64,000 bases of DNA from Staphylococcus schleiferi (GCF_900458895.1 NZ_LR962863.1:124001-188000); one strand, 5' to 3'; shown: positions 28,150 to 38,819, counted from the first letter of the stretch. Program-made: numbers and translations. Notes: generated by a model from the sequence alone, not told the origin.

Positions 28150-28400
28150 CAGCTTTGTTACCTTTGTCGACTTTACCGACTTTGTCTTCAGCTTTATGAC
28201 CTTTGTCGGCTTTGTTGTCTTTGTCGCCTTTGTCTTCAGCTTTATGACCTTTGTCGGCTTTGTTGTCTTTGTCGCCTTTGTCTTCAGCTTTGTTACCTTT
28301 GTCGGCTTTGTTGTCTTTGTCGCCTTTGTCTTCAGCTTTGTTACCTTGGTCGCCTTTGTTGTCTTTGTCGCCTTTATCTTCGGCTTTATTACCTTGATCG
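28150..28400 (-). repeat. 48-nt tandem repeats of the wall-spanning region
   Basis: About five tandem 48-nt units encode the 16-residue motif [16 protein letters not shown], with small variants ([13 protein letters not shown]). Copy number is expected to vary between strains, as in the Xr region used for spa typing. Confidence 0.85.
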
Positions 28401-28640
28401 TCTTTGTTGTCGTTTTGTCCAGCTTGGTTATCATTGTTGTTGTTATCAGATGGGTTTGTTGTACCATCATCTTTTTTAGGTGCTTGGCTGTCGTTTAATT
28501 TTTTAGCTTCAGCAAGGATTTCTTTACTTACGCTTGGGTCATCTTTAAGGCTTTGGATGAAACCATTACGTTGTTCTTCAGTAAGGTTAGTAAGTGTAAG
28601 ATTTCATAGAATGCGTTTTGTTGAGCTTCGCTATAATCAG

Positions 28641-29100
28641 GAGCAGCTTGGCTGTCGTTTAATTTTTTAGCTTCAGCAAGAATGTCTTTGCTTACACTTG
28701 GATCATCTTTAAGGCTTTGGATGAAACCATTACGTTGATCTTCGCTAAGGTTAGGTAAGTGTAAGATTTCATAGAACGCATTTTGTTGTGCTTCTGTGTA
28801 ATCAGGAGCAGCTTGGCTGTCGTTTAATTTTTTAGCTTCAGCAAGAATATCTTTGCTTACACTTGGATCATCTTTAAGGCTTTGGATGAAACCATTACGT
28901 TGATCTTCGCTAAGGTTAGGTAAGTGTAAGATTTCATAGAACGCATTTTGTTGTGCTTCTGTGTAATCAGGAGCAGCTTGGCTGTCGTTTAATTTTTTAG
29001 CTTCAGCAAGAATATCTTTGCTTACACTTGGATCATCTTTAAGACTTTGGATAAAACCGTTACGTTGATCTTCGTTTAAGTTAGGTAAGTTTAAAATTTC
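28641..29100 (-). repeat. 165-nt tandem Ig-binding domain repeats
   Basis: The landmark GAGCAGCTTG recurs at 28641, 28806 and 28971, a 165-nt (55-residue) period, with near identity between copies. The more distal repeats (towards 29500) are more diverged. This indicates recent domain duplication and a risk of assembly collapse. Confidence 0.85.
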
Positions 29101-29939
29101 GTAGAACGCATTTTGTTGATCTTCATTAACATTAGGTGCAGGTTTTGTTGGTGCTTGCGCAACGTTTACGTTTCTAGCTTGGATTAAGATGTCTGCACTT
29201 ACGCTTGGATCGTCTTTAAGACTTTGGATAAAACCGTTACGTTGTTCTTCAGTAAGGTTAGGTAAGTGTAAGATTTCATAGAATGCATTTTGTTGGTCTG
29301 CACTGTGATCAGGTGCAGGTTGTGAACCAGCTTGGCTGTCGTTTAATTTTTTAGCTTCAGCAAGAATGTCTTTACTTACACTTGGATCGTCTTTAAGACT
29401 TTGGATGAAACCATTACGTTGGTTTTCATTAAGATTAGGTAAGTCTAAAATTTCAGCGAAAGCATTTTGTTGAGCCTCAGCAGTATTTGTAGCATTCGCA
29501 TTGTTTTCTTCTGCAAATGTAGGAGAGCTTACTAATAAAGAGCTCGCGATTAAGCAAGATCCGACACCGATAGAAAGTTTACGAATACTAAAAAAGTTTT
29601 TATTTTCCATTGATTACAATCCCTTATAAAAATAAAATGTATAATGTAACGCTTACTATAAGACTACAATATAACTATAAAAATGTATAGTGCAAATTTA
29701 AAAATATATGACAAATTAACCTAGCAACATCAGATTGGGGTTAATCGATTTTTATAAAAAATCTATATTTATTAGAAATATACTGTTGCATAACACTGTA
29801 TTTTAAAAGTCTAAAAATTGTACAATATAATGAAGGAACATGTTCAAATTTTTCCCATTAGTTCATGTTATGTAAATTTTTTGTGAATAAAATGAATGCT
29901 TATTGCATAAATTTTGAATTTAAAAAAAGTGCAAAAAAG

Positions 29940-29977
29940 AGCACCGAATAGACTTTGGTAGGGGTCTATGCGGTGCT
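29940..29977 (-). terminator. orphan rho-independent terminator on the minus strand
   Basis: AGCACCGAATAGAC (29940-29953) pairs with GTCTATGCGGTGCT (29964-29977), one mismatch. On the minus strand it is followed by CTTTTTTGCACTTTTTTT, so it reads as a terminator leftward. No minus-strand gene lies upstream of it (30340 onward is plus strand), so it may end a small RNA. Confidence 0.6.
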
Positions 29978-30249
29978 TTAAATCTTTACCAAGACATTTG
30001 AAAAAAGATCGTAAATGGTTAGTTTTAAGGTATAAACTATGAATCATACTGCATTTATATGCTTTTTATTCGAATTAGACTGCTATCCATAACCTCACAT
30101 AACATATACTTTTTGAAAAATAGTAACAAATTTCCTCTTTTTATAAAAAATATGCACTCCTTTAAAAAATTTATGTCCCCTTTTCTAATCACTTCTTCCA
30201 TCTTTATTTTTCACACGTGATTTTAACTAAGTGAATGATGTCAAAAAGG

Positions 30250-30278
30250 TTGTGACAAACTCACTATTTCTTTATATT
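30250..30278 (+). promoter_or_regulatory. mtlA operon promoter
   Basis: TTGTGA (30250-30255), a 17-nt spacer and TATATT (30273-30278) form a sigma-A-like promoter about 60 nt before mtlA. A TGTGA/TCACT dyad overlaps the -35. Confidence 0.5.
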
Positions 30279-30339
30279 GAGCCCCCGTTATAAAAGCCCT
30301 TACAATTTATATAAATTGAATTAAAGAAGGGGTGTATTT

Positions 30340-31854
30340 ATGTCAAAGACTGAAGAAAAGAAAGGAATGGGGCGCAAAGTACAAGCTTTCGGTTCGTTCC
30401 TCAGTAGTATGATCATGCCAAACATTGGTGCTTTTATTGCCTGGGGATTTATCGCAGCCATTTTCATCGATCATGGTTGGCTCCCTAATAAAGAGTTAGC
30501 ACAGCTTGCTGATCCTATGATTAAATATCTCATTCCATTATTAATTGCATTCAGTGGAGGTCGTTTGATTCATGGGATACGCGGAGGAATTATAGCAGCG
30601 ACTTCTACTATGGGGGTCATTGTTGCATTGCCTCAAACGCCCATGCTGTTAGGTGCCATGATTATGGGACCGTTAGTCGGTTGGCTCATGAAAAAGGTAG
30701 ATGAATGGATCCAACCACGCACGCCTCAAGGTTTTGAAATGTTATTCAATAACTTTTCTGCTGGTATTTTGGGCTTTATTATGACGATTTTAGGTTTCGA
30801 AATTTTAGCACCAATCATGAAATTTGTGATGCACATTTTATCCGTTGCTGTTGAAGGATTAGTGCATGCGCACTTACTTCCAATCGTGAGCATTATTGTA
30901 GAGCCTGCGAAAATTGTGTTCTTAAATAACGCAATCAACCACGGTGTTTTCACACCATTAGGCGCCGACCAAGCTGCATCTTTAGGACAATCCATTTTAT
31001 ATACGATTGAGTCTAATCCGGGTCCCGTTTTAGGCGTGCTTGTGGCCTATATGATTTTTGGAAAAGGCACAGCGAAAGCAACGTCTTATGGTGCAGGTAT
31101 CATTCACTTTTTAGGAGGGATTCATGAGATTTACTTCCCTTACGTTTTAATGAGACCGATGTTGTTTTTATCCGTTATTTTGGGCGGAGTGACAGGTGTG
31201 GCAACTTATCAAGCAACAGGCTTTGGTTTTAAAAGTCCAGCTTCTCCAGGGTCATTTATCGTCTATTGTATCAACGCTCCAAGAGGCGAGTTTTTACACA
31301 TGTTGCTCGGTGTATTTCTAGCTGCGGCAGTTTCATTTATTGTATCTGCATTCATTTTAAAATTTACGAAAGATACGCAACAAGATATTGAAGAAGCTAC
31401 AGCACAAATGGAAGCAACGAAAGGAAAAAAATCACAAGTTGCTTCGAAATTAACTGGCGCTGAAAGTAAAAAAACTGAAGAAGCTGACAAAAAGGTAGAT
31501 GAAGCCAACGCTGAAGAGGGATTACTTCATCAATACAATACAGAACAAGTATCGGCCCATGACTATCATGATATCCATCATATTATTTTTGCTTGTGATG
31601 CTGGAATGGGATCAAGTGCAATGGGCGCAAGCATGTTGAGAAATAAGTTCAAAAAACAGGGACTTACAGATATTCATGTCACAAATACCGCTATTAACCA
31701 GTTGCCCAAAGATGCCCAACTGATCATTACTCAAAAAACATTAACTGACCGAGCAATTAAGCAAGTACCGACAGCCATTCATATTTCAGTGGATAACTTT
31801 TTAAACTCACCAAGATATGAGGAGTTACTGAACAATTTGAAGAAAGATGAATAA
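30340..31854 (+). CDS. mtlA: PTS mannitol transporter EIICB
   Basis: The 504-residue permease takes up mannitol and phosphorylates it to mannitol-1-phosphate. EIIC (about 10-345) has the mannitol-class motifs FLNNAINHGVFTPLG and GIIHFLGGIHEIYFPYVLM. A charged Lys/Glu/Ala linker (345-395) leads to EIIB (about 405-504) with the phosphorylation Cys419 in FACDAGMGSSAMGA. EIIA is encoded separately by mtlF. First gene of mtlA-mtlR-mtlF-mtlD, the usual staphylococcal order. GAAGGGGTG precedes the ATG. Confidence 0.95.
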   Translation: MSKTEEKKGMGRKVQAFGSFLSSMIMPNIGAFIAWGFIAAIFIDHGWLPNKELAQLADPMIKYLIPLLIAFSGGRLIHGIRGGIIAATSTMGVIVALPQTPMLLGAMIMGPLVGWLMKKVDEWIQPRTPQGFEMLFNNFSAGILGFIMTILGFEILAPIMKFVMHILSVAVEGLVHAHLLPIVSIIVEPAKIVFLNNAINHGVFTPLGADQAASLGQSILYTIESNPGPVLGVLVAYMIFGKGTAKATSYGAGIIHFLGGIHEIYFPYVLMRPMLFLSVILGGVTGVATYQATGFGFKSPASPGSFIVYCINAPRGEFLHMLLGVFLAAAVSFIVSAFILKFTKDTQQDIEEATAQMEATKGKKSQVASKLTGAESKKTEEADKKVDEANAEEGLLHQYNTEQVSAHDYHDIHHIIFACDAGMGSSAMGASMLRNKFKKQGLTDIHVTNTAINQLPKDAQLIITQKTLTDRAIKQVPTAIHISVDNFLNSPRYEELLNNLKKDE

Positions 31855-31876
31855 CGACCAAGAGGGGGACACGACA

Positions 31877-33898
31877 ATGTTTTTGAGCTCTCGAGAAAAA
31901 CGTATCATTGAAATTCTAATTAAATATCGTGAAACCTACATTCGAATTTATGATATTGCACAGCAACTCGGAGTATCCTCTCGTACGATTCATAGAGAAT
32001 TAAAACACGTTGAATCTTATTTAGAAACATTTGCTATTGTATTAGAACGTGTGTCTAAACAAGGGATTCGTATCGTGGGCCATGAATATGACATGAAACG
32101 TCTTTTTAAAGATGTGTCTGAGAACACAGCGATGGATTTATCTCTAGAAGAGCAAAAAGTGATTATCTTATATGCACTTATTCAGACGAAAGAACCGATT
32201 AAACAATTCAGTTTAGCAGAAGAAATTGGTGTATCGATTCAAACGTTATCCAAGCTCCTGGATGAATTATCACAGGATATCCATTTATATCAATTATCGA
32301 TATCACGAAAACGTGGTGAAGGTATCCAATTACTGGGTCCAGAGTCAAAGAAACGTGAATTTCTAAGTCAGTTAATGGTCAACAAACTGAATAGTACGAG
32401 TGTTTACTCTGTAATTGAAAATCATTTTGTATATCAATCTTTGCATCAATCTCAACAATCATTAGTTAATTTAGAACAGATTTTTCAAGTAGAACGAATC
32501 CTTATGGATGATTTAGGTCGACTTCCGTATTCGTTGACTGAATCCAGTTACTTGTCATTAACCATCCACATCGTTTTAGGGATTAATCGTATGAAAAATG
32601 ATGAGTACGTCGCAATTAATGATGAGATTTATGACAGCGTGAAGACGACTTTAGAACAAGAAATCGCCCGGGATATAGCGAGTCGATTAGAGGAGATTTA
32701 TGATGTGAAATTTAATGAAGCAGAAATCACCTTTATTACGATTCATCTACGAGGGGCTAAAAGGAAAGATTTTAGAGCTGACAAGTCAGAGCAGAGTGAT
32801 TTAAAAACCATCATCCAATTTGTAGATGCTGTTGAACAAATCTCTGGTCAGCATTTTGAAGATAGAGCGAATTTGATTGAAGGTCTTAAACTGCATATTC
32901 ATCCAGCGATTAATCGCTTAAGTTCCAACATTGAGACGTATAATCCGCTCACCCAAATGATCCAATACAAGTATCCATTATTATTTAAACAAATTAAGCA
33001 GGCGCAAACAATCGTATGGCCTGAACTGGTGTTTCCAGATAGCGAAATTGCATTTATTGTTTTGCACTTTGGCGGCTCCATTAAGAGACACAAAAAAGCG
33101 CCTTTAAATCTATTGGTGGTGTGTAGCAGTGGTGTAGGGACAAGTCGATTACTAGCAGCACGTCTTAAAAACACATTCAGAGATATTGAACGCATCACTC
33201 AAGCGTCGGTAAGTGATTTGAATCATCTCAATTTAGAAAGTTTTGACGGTATTATTTCAACAGTCAACTTGGATATCAAACAGCCTTTTATTACTGTGAA
33301 TCCATTATTGCCTGAATCTGATATCACGTATGTTTCACACTTTCTAAAGTTAAATGCAACGCATCATTCGAATCATGAGACGCATACAAAAATATTGATG
33401 AAAGATAACGAAAATTTAATCAATACGATGCGTGATGCCGTGCATTTGATTGATTCGATGAAAATAGAGCATCGACAAGTCGATAACTGGTCGATGTACA
33501 TTGCCAACCATTTATTGAATGAACAAGCGATTCCAGATGTGAATCAATTTAGTCAATACTTACAAGAAAAAATAGCTAATCATCCGGGATGGTTATTAGC
33601 CCCATATCCTGTCGCAATTCCGCATTTAAGGGATTCTATCATCTTGAAACCGGTCATTTTAGTCACCATTTTAGATACACCGATTAAGATGTCAAACATG
33701 CAAGCGGATGATTTCAAAGTGAAGTATATGATTAGCATGTTCATACCGGATAACGAGGAGATGGCGCAGTTAGTCAGTCAATTTATTGAAGAAGTGGGTA
33801 AACATCTCGAGGATATTGAGACATTTATGAAAGAACCAGAAAAATTAAGGACGATTTTAAAATCTAAAATTTCAGAAAAGATAAAAAATTTTATGTAG
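31877..33898 (+). CDS. mtlR: mannitol operon transcriptional activator
   Basis: MtlR is a PTS-regulated activator. Seen in order: an N-terminal HTH ([35 protein letters not shown]), a second HTH ([20 protein letters not shown]), two PRDs with His residues ([42 protein letters not shown]), an EIIB-like domain ([15 protein letters not shown]) and an EIIA-like C-terminus ([13 protein letters not shown]). Phosphorylation by HPr/EIIA sets its activity. I use the ATG at 31877 (MFLSSREK) behind GAGGGGGAC; an in-frame ATG at 31847 overlaps mtlA. Confidence 0.93.
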   Translation: MFLSSREKRIIEILIKYRETYIRIYDIAQQLGVSSRTIHRELKHVESYLETFAIVLERVSKQGIRIVGHEYDMKRLFKDVSENTAMDLSLEEQKVIILYALIQTKEPIKQFSLAEEIGVSIQTLSKLLDELSQDIHLYQLSISRKRGEGIQLLGPESKKREFLSQLMVNKLNSTSVYSVIENHFVYQSLHQSQQSLVNLEQIFQVERILMDDLGRLPYSLTESSYLSLTIHIVLGINRMKNDEYVAINDEIYDSVKTTLEQEIARDIASRLEEIYDVKFNEAEITFITIHLRGAKRKDFRADKSEQSDLKTIIQFVDAVEQISGQHFEDRANLIEGLKLHIHPAINRLSSNIETYNPLTQMIQYKYPLLFKQIKQAQTIVWPELVFPDSEIAFIVLHFGGSIKRHKKAPLNLLVVCSSGVGTSRLLAARLKNTFRDIERITQASVSDLNHLNLESFDGIISTVNLDIKQPFITVNPLLPESDITYVSHFLKLNATHHSNHETHTKILMKDNENLINTMRDAVHLIDSMKIEHRQVDNWSMYIANHLLNEQAIPDVNQFSQYLQEKIANHPGWLLAPYPVAIPHLRDSIILKPVILVTILDTPIKMSNMQADDFKVKYMISMFIPDNEEMAQLVSQFIEEVGKHLEDIETFMKEPEKLRTILKSKISEKIKNFM

Positions 33899-33911
33899 GA
33901 GTGTTCATAAA

Positions 33912-34346
33912 ATGAGTGAACTATTTAGTAATGAGAATATTTTTATTAATGTCGCGGTATCGAGTCAATCTGAAGCGATTGAATTGGCAGGACAAGCGCT
34001 AGTGAACAGCGGATCAGTGACGCAAGATTATATTCAAGCAATGAAAGAACGTGAAAATGTAGTATCTACATTTATGGGAAATACTTTAGCCATTCCACAT
34101 GGTACAGATGAAGCAAAAGAAAGTGTCCTACATTCAGGTTTATCTTTACTTCAAATTCCAGACGGTGTCGATTGGGGTGGCGAGGAAGTTAAAGTTGTCG
34201 TTGGGATTGCAGGTAAAGATGGTGAACATTTGGATTTATTATCTAAAATTGCGATTACGTTTAGTGAAGAAGCTAATGTTGAACGTATTGTGAATGCCAA
34301 ATCAGCCGATGAAATTAAAGCGGTTTTTGAGGAGGCAGATGTATAA
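33912..34346 (+). CDS. mtlF: PTS mannitol EIIA component
   Basis: A 144-residue cytoplasmic EIIA of the mannitol/fructose class. The phospho-accepting His63 is in [12 protein letters not shown], flanked by [14 protein letters not shown]. It passes phosphate from HPr to the EIIB Cys of MtlA and probably to MtlR. TAGGAG overlaps the mtlR stop as ribosome binding site, and its TAA overlaps the mtlD ATG (TAATG), indicating translational coupling. Confidence 0.95.
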   Translation: MSELFSNENIFINVAVSSQSEAIELAGQALVNSGSVTQDYIQAMKERENVVSTFMGNTLAIPHGTDEAKESVLHSGLSLLQIPDGVDWGGEEVKVVVGIAGKDGEHLDLLSKIAITFSEEANVERIVNAKSADEIKAVFEEADV

Positions 34347-35458
34347 TGAGAGCAGTACATTTTGGTGCAGGAAATATTGGACGTGGTTTTATTGGTAAAA
34401 TTCTTGCAGATAACGATGTGAAAGTCACGTTTGCAGATGTGAATACAGAAATTATTGACGCTTTAGAGAAAGAACAACAATATCATGTCATCATTGCCGA
34501 TGAAAATAAAACGACGGAAAAGGTTCAAAATATAGATGCGGTCAATTCTTCAGAGCCATCTGAAAAATTGAAAAAAGCGTTGCTAGATGCGGATATCATT
34601 ACTACAGCAGTAGGGGTTAATATTCTGCCAATAATCGCAAAAACAATCGCGCCGTACTTAAAAGAGAAGACGAATCACGTTAACATTGTTGCATGTGAAA
34701 ACGCGATTATGGCTACTGATACACTTAAGGAAGCGATTTTAGCACATACGGGGCCTTTAGGTGAGCATATTCATTTTGCTAATTCAGCAGTCGATCGAAT
34801 AGTCCCTTTACAAAAGAATGATAATATTTTAGACGTTATGGTAGAACCTTTCTATGAATGGGTGATTGAAAATCAAGCATGGTATGGTGAAAAGTTAAAT
34901 CATATCAATTATGTAGATGACTTATCTCCATTTATTGAAAGAAAACTAATGACTGTGAATACGGGTCACGCTTATATTGCTTATGCAGGGCAACATGCGC
35001 ATTTTTATACTATTTTAGATGCCATCAATGATCCGACGATTGAAGCGGAACTTAGAACGGTACTATCTGAAACAAGTTTGTATATTACTGAAAAGTTTTC
35101 GCTTAAAGCGTCAGAACAACAAAATTACGTTGAGAAGATTATTCGGCGCTTTAAAAATGCTTATCTTTCTGATGAAGTCACACGCGTAGGCCGTGGTACG
35201 ATTCGTAAAATTGGACCTGAGGACCGAATTATAAAGCCATTAACCTATTTGCACGACAACCAATTAGCATATAAAGGGCTTGTTCGCGCTGCAGCATTGT
35301 TATTGGCTTATGAAGATGATAACGATAAAGAAACATTAGAAAAAAATCAATATATCAAAAACCATGGACCGGAGGCATTTTTAAAAGAATATGCACAGGT
35401 GAATGAAGCGATTGCGAAAGAAATCGCGCAACAATATAGGGAGTTAGTTGTCGATTAG
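34346..35458 (+). CDS. mtlD: mannitol-1-phosphate 5-dehydrogenase
   Basis: This 370-residue NAD-dependent enzyme oxidises mannitol-1-phosphate to fructose-6-phosphate. The N-terminal Rossmann motif [15 protein letters not shown] and the signature VDRIVPLQK plus [14 protein letters not shown] with the catalytic Lys are present, and length is typical. It ends the mtl operon and is followed by a terminator. The one-base overlap with mtlF supports this start. Confidence 0.96.
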   Translation: MRAVHFGAGNIGRGFIGKILADNDVKVTFADVNTEIIDALEKEQQYHVIIADENKTTEKVQNIDAVNSSEPSEKLKKALLDADIITTAVGVNILPIIAKTIAPYLKEKTNHVNIVACENAIMATDTLKEAILAHTGPLGEHIHFANSAVDRIVPLQKNDNILDVMVEPFYEWVIENQAWYGEKLNHINYVDDLSPFIERKLMTVNTGHAYIAYAGQHAHFYTILDAINDPTIEAELRTVLSETSLYITEKFSLKASEQQNYVEKIIRRFKNAYLSDEVTRVGRGTIRKIGPEDRIIKPLTYLHDNQLAYKGLVRAAALLLAYEDDNDKETLEKNQYIKNHGPEAFLKEYAQVNEAIAKEIAQQYRELVVD

Positions 35459-35494
35459 AATGAATTCAGTTAAGCAGTCCAATTAACGATGAAG

Positions 35495-35546
35495 GCCTAG
35501 ACAGATGCAATCCCATTTTGGAAGATTGTACAAGTCTAGGCTTTTT
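35495..35546 (+). terminator. mtl operon terminator
   Basis: GCCTAGAC (35495-35502) pairs with GTCTAGGC (35534-35541) around an internally structured loop, followed by six T. Confidence 0.75.
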
Positions 35547-35668
35547 TGCAATAAACAAGCCCCTATGAAGCGGGTTGCGTAGGTTATTGCAATCCACGTA
35601 CTGCTTCAAGAGGCACGTTTATCAAAGTCGACATCATTAATATATTCAGTTAGTTGGTATCTCTTTCG

Positions 35669-36388
35669 TCAAACTATTCCAAGTATGGCTTTGCTAATCA
35701 TCCAATTCTTTTGATCTTTTAAAAGGAGGTTTTGTGTTTTTAGTTCGTTTACAATGTGTCCTGTCGTTTCTCGGGAAACACTAGCTAAATCGCTGACCAT
35801 TTGAATTGTTAAAAATTGCTTAATTTCATAAAACTCTTCATGGTCTTCCCCAATTGTATGGCATAAATAAATAAGTACTTTCTTTACACGTGCTTTAGCG
35901 CTTTTTGCACTGAGTGCCATGTTATATTCTGTTAATTGTTTTTCATTTTCGCAAAGGTATTTATACATTTGAATAAACACTTTATCGTGATTTCGACATA
36001 TATATTCAATCAATTCAATCGGCACAGCCATTACGATACTATCGGTGAGTGCAGTACACATTTCATTTGTCGTTTTATCTTGAAACAGGTTGTGAATAGG
36101 ATATAAATGCTCGCCTTTATTTAATACACGATTGACGTCTCCATTCACGCTATAGTGTTCTCTTAATATATAACCATCGATTAAATAATAGATATGTGTC
36201 AGTTCATCAGATGAATAGTAAATCACCTGACCTTTATTGTATTGTCTGACGATAAACTCATTTTTATACGGCTGTAATGCAACCGTTGGGATATTGATAA
36301 AGGCAGCAAACTGCTCGAGATAGGTATTCACATTGTTTTTAATGAGTGAGTTATCAATTGTTGAGTGATCATACGGGTTTTGCCCCAT
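35669..36388 (-). CDS. arcR: Crp/Fnr-family regulator of the arginine deiminase pathway
   Basis: A 239-residue Crp/Fnr protein: N-terminal cyclic-nucleotide-type beta barrel (about 40-145, IYYLIDGYILREHYSVNG), dimerisation helix, and C-terminal HTH (LTIQMVSDLASVSRETTGHIVNELK). It lacks the N-terminal cysteine cluster of Fnr. ArcR activates arc genes under oxygen limitation, reportedly with cAMP. It is the last gene of the cluster, 18 nt after arcC. A TGTGA-N6-TCTCA dyad upstream of arcA may be its site. Confidence 0.9.
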   Translation of the reverse strand: MGQNPYDHSTIDNSLIKNNVNTYLEQFAAFINIPTVALQPYKNEFIVRQYNKGQVIYYSSDELTHIYYLIDGYILREHYSVNGDVNRVLNKGEHLYPIHNLFQDKTTNEMCTALTDSIVMAVPIELIEYICRNHDKVFIQMYKYLCENEKQLTEYNMALSAKSAKARVKKVLIYLCHTIGEDHEEFYEIKQFLTIQMVSDLASVSRETTGHIVNELKTQNLLLKDQKNWMISKAILGIV

Positions 36389-36406
36389 AAATTCACCACC
36401 TCATAG

Positions 36407-37348
36407 CTACTTATAAATTTGTGTGCCGACTTCTCCTTTGAAGGCTTCATAGGCTTTATCTAGGTTCGTGATGACCGCACGACGTCCTTCTCCGTTTTCA
36501 ACAAAATCTATAGCCGCTTCAATTTTAGGTAACATAGAGCCTTCTGCAAATTTACCTTCTTGTGCGTAGCGTTTTAAACTTTCGACATCGATGTCAGTGA
36601 GTTTTTCTTGATTAGGTTCATTGAAGTTAATATAAACATTTTCAACACTTGTTAAAATCATGAGGGTATTGGCATCGATGAGTTGCGCTAAACGTTCACT
36701 TGCAAAGTCTTTATCAATAACAGCTTCTACACCTTCATAAGTGTCGCCTCTTTTAACAACAGGCACACCGCCACCACCACAAGCGACAATGATATTGTTA
36801 TTTTCAACTAAAGTACTAATTAATTCATGCTCTAAAATGGATATAGGTAGGGGAGACGGAACGACTTTACGGTATCCTCTACCGGCATCTTCTTTATAGA
36901 CGGAATTAGGGTATTGTGCTTTTTGTTGTTCAACTTGAGCTTCTGTGTAAAAAGGCCCAATAGGTTTTGTCGGGTTTGACATTCTTGGATCATTTTCGTC
37001 AATTTCCACACGTGTTATCACTGTACCCGCTTTCCGATCACTATTAACCTCTGCTAAAACTCGGTTGACTTCTGTTTCTATCCAGAAACCAATCATCCCT
37101 TGTGTCATGGCACCACAGACATCTAGTGGCATCGCAGGTGTTTGTGGACTGTCAGCAGTCGCTTGTTGAATTAAAAGACTGCCAATTTGTGGTCCATTGC
37201 CATGGGAAATGACAATATCGTAGTCTGTATTAAATAACGGCTTTAGTGTTTGCATTGTTTTACGTATAGCTTGTTTTTGTGTTTCTGCAGATCCATCTGT
37301 CGTTTGGATGGCATTACCACCTAAAGCAATGACGATTTTTTTATGCAT
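36407..37348 (-). CDS. arcC: carbamate kinase
   Basis: ArcC converts carbamoyl phosphate and ADP to ATP, CO2 and ammonia, the energy-yielding step of arginine fermentation. The sequence shows [31 protein letters not shown] and [12 protein letters not shown], and the length (313 residues) is normal. I use the ATG at 37348 (MHKKIV) with GAGGAG 8 nt upstream; an in-frame start 9 nt earlier is less likely. Confidence 0.95.
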   Translation of the reverse strand: MHKKIVIALGGNAIQTTDGSAETQKQAIRKTMQTLKPLFNTDYDIVISHGNGPQIGSLLIQQATADSPQTPAMPLDVCGAMTQGMIGFWIETEVNRVLAEVNSDRKAGTVITRVEIDENDPRMSNPTKPIGPFYTEAQVEQQKAQYPNSVYKEDAGRGYRKVVPSPLPISILEHELISTLVENNNIIVACGGGGVPVVKRGDTYEGVEAVIDKDFASERLAQLIDANTLMILTSVENVYINFNEPNQEKLTDIDVESLKRYAQEGKFAEGSMLPKIEAAIDFVENGEGRRAVITNLDKAYEAFKGEVGTQIYK

Positions 37349-37363
37349 GAAAATCACTCCTCA

Positions 37364-38794
37364 TTAAAATACGTTGACGGCACCGCTTAATAATCTCAAG
37401 ATGCCGATAATGGCTAAAATGATAATAATGATAAAGAACAAATAATCGATTCGTTTTAAAGGTTTTTGGTTATTTCTTTGTACAATTGTGTAAACGATAA
37501 GGCCAGGGATATATAACAGCATCGTTAATAAAAAGTAATCTAATCCCGCTGCGTATACGAGCCAAACGGTATAAATAGAAGCGATGATACCGATGACCCA
37601 TTGTTTCGTTGTTGCACGTTGCTTCGTTTGAATCGTATATTTCACTTGATAAAAAGCACTCAACATGTAAGGAATGAGAATGGCACTTGATGCAAGTGAA
37701 AAGGCAAATTGATAAGCGCTTTGTGTGAAAAGCATACTGATTAAAAAGATTTGAACTAATATATTAGTAATGAGTAATGAATGGACAGGTGCTTTGTTTT
37801 CATTTTCTTTAGCAAACCATTTAGGAAATAGGCCATCTTTCGCAACGATAAAAGGTAATTCGCCCGCTAAAAGTGTCCAACCTAGCCATGCCCCTAATAC
37901 TGAAATGATGAGGCCAATATTCACTAGAACAGATCCCCAATGACCGACAATGTGTTCTAACACTGCTGCCATAGAAGGGTTGGAAAGTTCAGAAATATGG
38001 TTTTGTTGAATAACCCCTTGTGCTAATACGGTCATTAAGAAATAAATAATCAACACAGAAACTAAACCAATAACGGTTGCAGAACCGACATCTTTTTTAT
38101 GTTTAGCACGTCCAGAGAAGACGACAGCGCCTTCAATCCCAGTAAATACCCATACAGTGACGAGCATTGTACTTTTAACTTGAGAAAGCGTGTCCCCCCA
38201 ACTGAACATATGTGCTGGGCCACTTGTCATGCCAAAAATACCTGCTTTGAAAGTCTCAAAGTTAAAAGCGACAATCATACAAACAAGTACAAGTAAAATC
38301 GGAATTAATTTTGCGATGGTCACAATGCTATTAATCAATGCTGCGGTTTCGACACCTTTTAAAATAAGATAATGCACGCCCCACAATAAGATTGAGGCAA
38401 TAATAATAGAAGGTAAGGTATTGCCTCCTTTAAACATTGGGAAAAAGTTACCCACTGCGGACATGAGCAACGTCGCATAAGCCACATTGCCTAAAAAGGC
38501 AGCAAACCAATAGCCCCAAGCACTTGAAAAGCCAATAAAATCACCAAATCCTGCCTGGGCATAACTGTAAATCCCACCATCTAAGTCGTGGCGCTCATTA
38601 GTTAAGTTCTGAAAGACAAAGGCAAGCGAAATCATGCCGACTGCTGTAATTAACCATCCAATAATGATGGCCAATCCGCCAGCTTCTTTACCCATATCTG
38701 AAATGATGTTAAATGCACCGCCACCAATCATCGAGCCAATGACTAAACCAATTAAGGAGGTTTTATTTAATTTGTTTTCATCTGTTCCACCCAT
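37364..38794 (-). CDS. arcD: arginine/ornithine antiporter
   Basis: A 476-residue APC-superfamily transporter with about 12-13 helices. GLVIGSMIGGGAFNIISDM at the N-terminus and WVFTGIEGAVVFSGRAKHKKDVG in the middle are the ArcD-type APA motifs. It exchanges arginine for ornithine across the membrane, supplying ArcA. AAAGGAGACATGACAT precedes the ATG. It lies between arcB and arcC, the order seen in staphylococci (arcA-arcB-arcD-arcC-arcR). Confidence 0.95.
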   Translation of the reverse strand: MGGTDENKLNKTSLIGLVIGSMIGGGAFNIISDMGKEAGGLAIIIGWLITAVGMISLAFVFQNLTNERHDLDGGIYSYAQAGFGDFIGFSSAWGYWFAAFLGNVAYATLLMSAVGNFFPMFKGGNTLPSIIIASILLWGVHYLILKGVETAALINSIVTIAKLIPILLVLVCMIVAFNFETFKAGIFGMTSGPAHMFSWGDTLSQVKSTMLVTVWVFTGIEGAVVFSGRAKHKKDVGSATVIGLVSVLIIYFLMTVLAQGVIQQNHISELSNPSMAAVLEHIVGHWGSVLVNIGLIISVLGAWLGWTLLAGELPFIVAKDGLFPKWFAKENENKAPVHSLLITNILVQIFLISMLFTQSAYQFAFSLASSAILIPYMLSAFYQVKYTIQTKQRATTKQWVIGIIASIYTVWLVYAAGLDYFLLTMLLYIPGLIVYTIVQRNNQKPLKRIDYLFFIIIIILAIIGILRLLSGAVNVF

Positions 38795-38819
38795 ATGTCA
38801 TGTCTCCTTTAGATAGATT

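Larger units (their letters stand above)
27740..29610 (-). pseudogene. protein A-like immunoglobulin-binding surface protein, frameshifted
   Basis: Layout: YSIRK-type signal peptide ([18 protein letters not shown], cleaved near residue 33), six three-helix Ig-binding repeats (core [21 protein letters not shown], the last three with an exact 165-nt period), a Lys/Asp/Gly/Asn-rich wall-spanning region of 48-nt repeats ([16 protein letters not shown]), a LysM domain ([19 protein letters not shown]), LPETG anchor, hydrophobic helix and RKSN tail. One base is missing in the sixth repeat near 28589-28590 (GGTTAG-TAAG instead of GGTTAGGTAAG), so translation stops at 28528. The downstream part (from about 28587 to 27740) is open in the other frame. 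If real, the product is secreted, not anchored. Homologous to S. aureus Spa and the Sps proteins of the S. intermedius group. Confidence 0.9.
29611..30339. other. 729-nt intergenic region between the surface-protein gene and mtlA
   Basis: It holds the upstream region of the surface-protein gene (AAGGGATTGTAATCA before its ATG), an orphan hairpin at 29940-29977, and the mtlA promoter at 30250-30278. A perfect 16-bp palindrome CAATTTATATAAATTG lies at 30303-30318, just before the mtlA ribosome binding site. No ORF is supported. Confidence 0.6.

Noticed and set aside
28100..28498. A long plus-strand frame rich in Phe/Val and a minus-strand Thr/Lys repeat frame opposite the wall-spanning repeats
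   Set aside because: Both are shadow frames of the 48-nt repeats of the protein A-like gene and have no start signals of their own.
28120..29610. Tandem spaced repeats as a possible CRISPR array
   Set aside because: Repeats are contiguous coding repeats of 48 and 165 nt with no unique spacers and no cas genes nearby.
29641..29665. TGTAACGCTTAC upstream of the surface-protein gene as a cre site
   Set aside because: The central CG is off by one position from the consensus and several fixed bases do not match.
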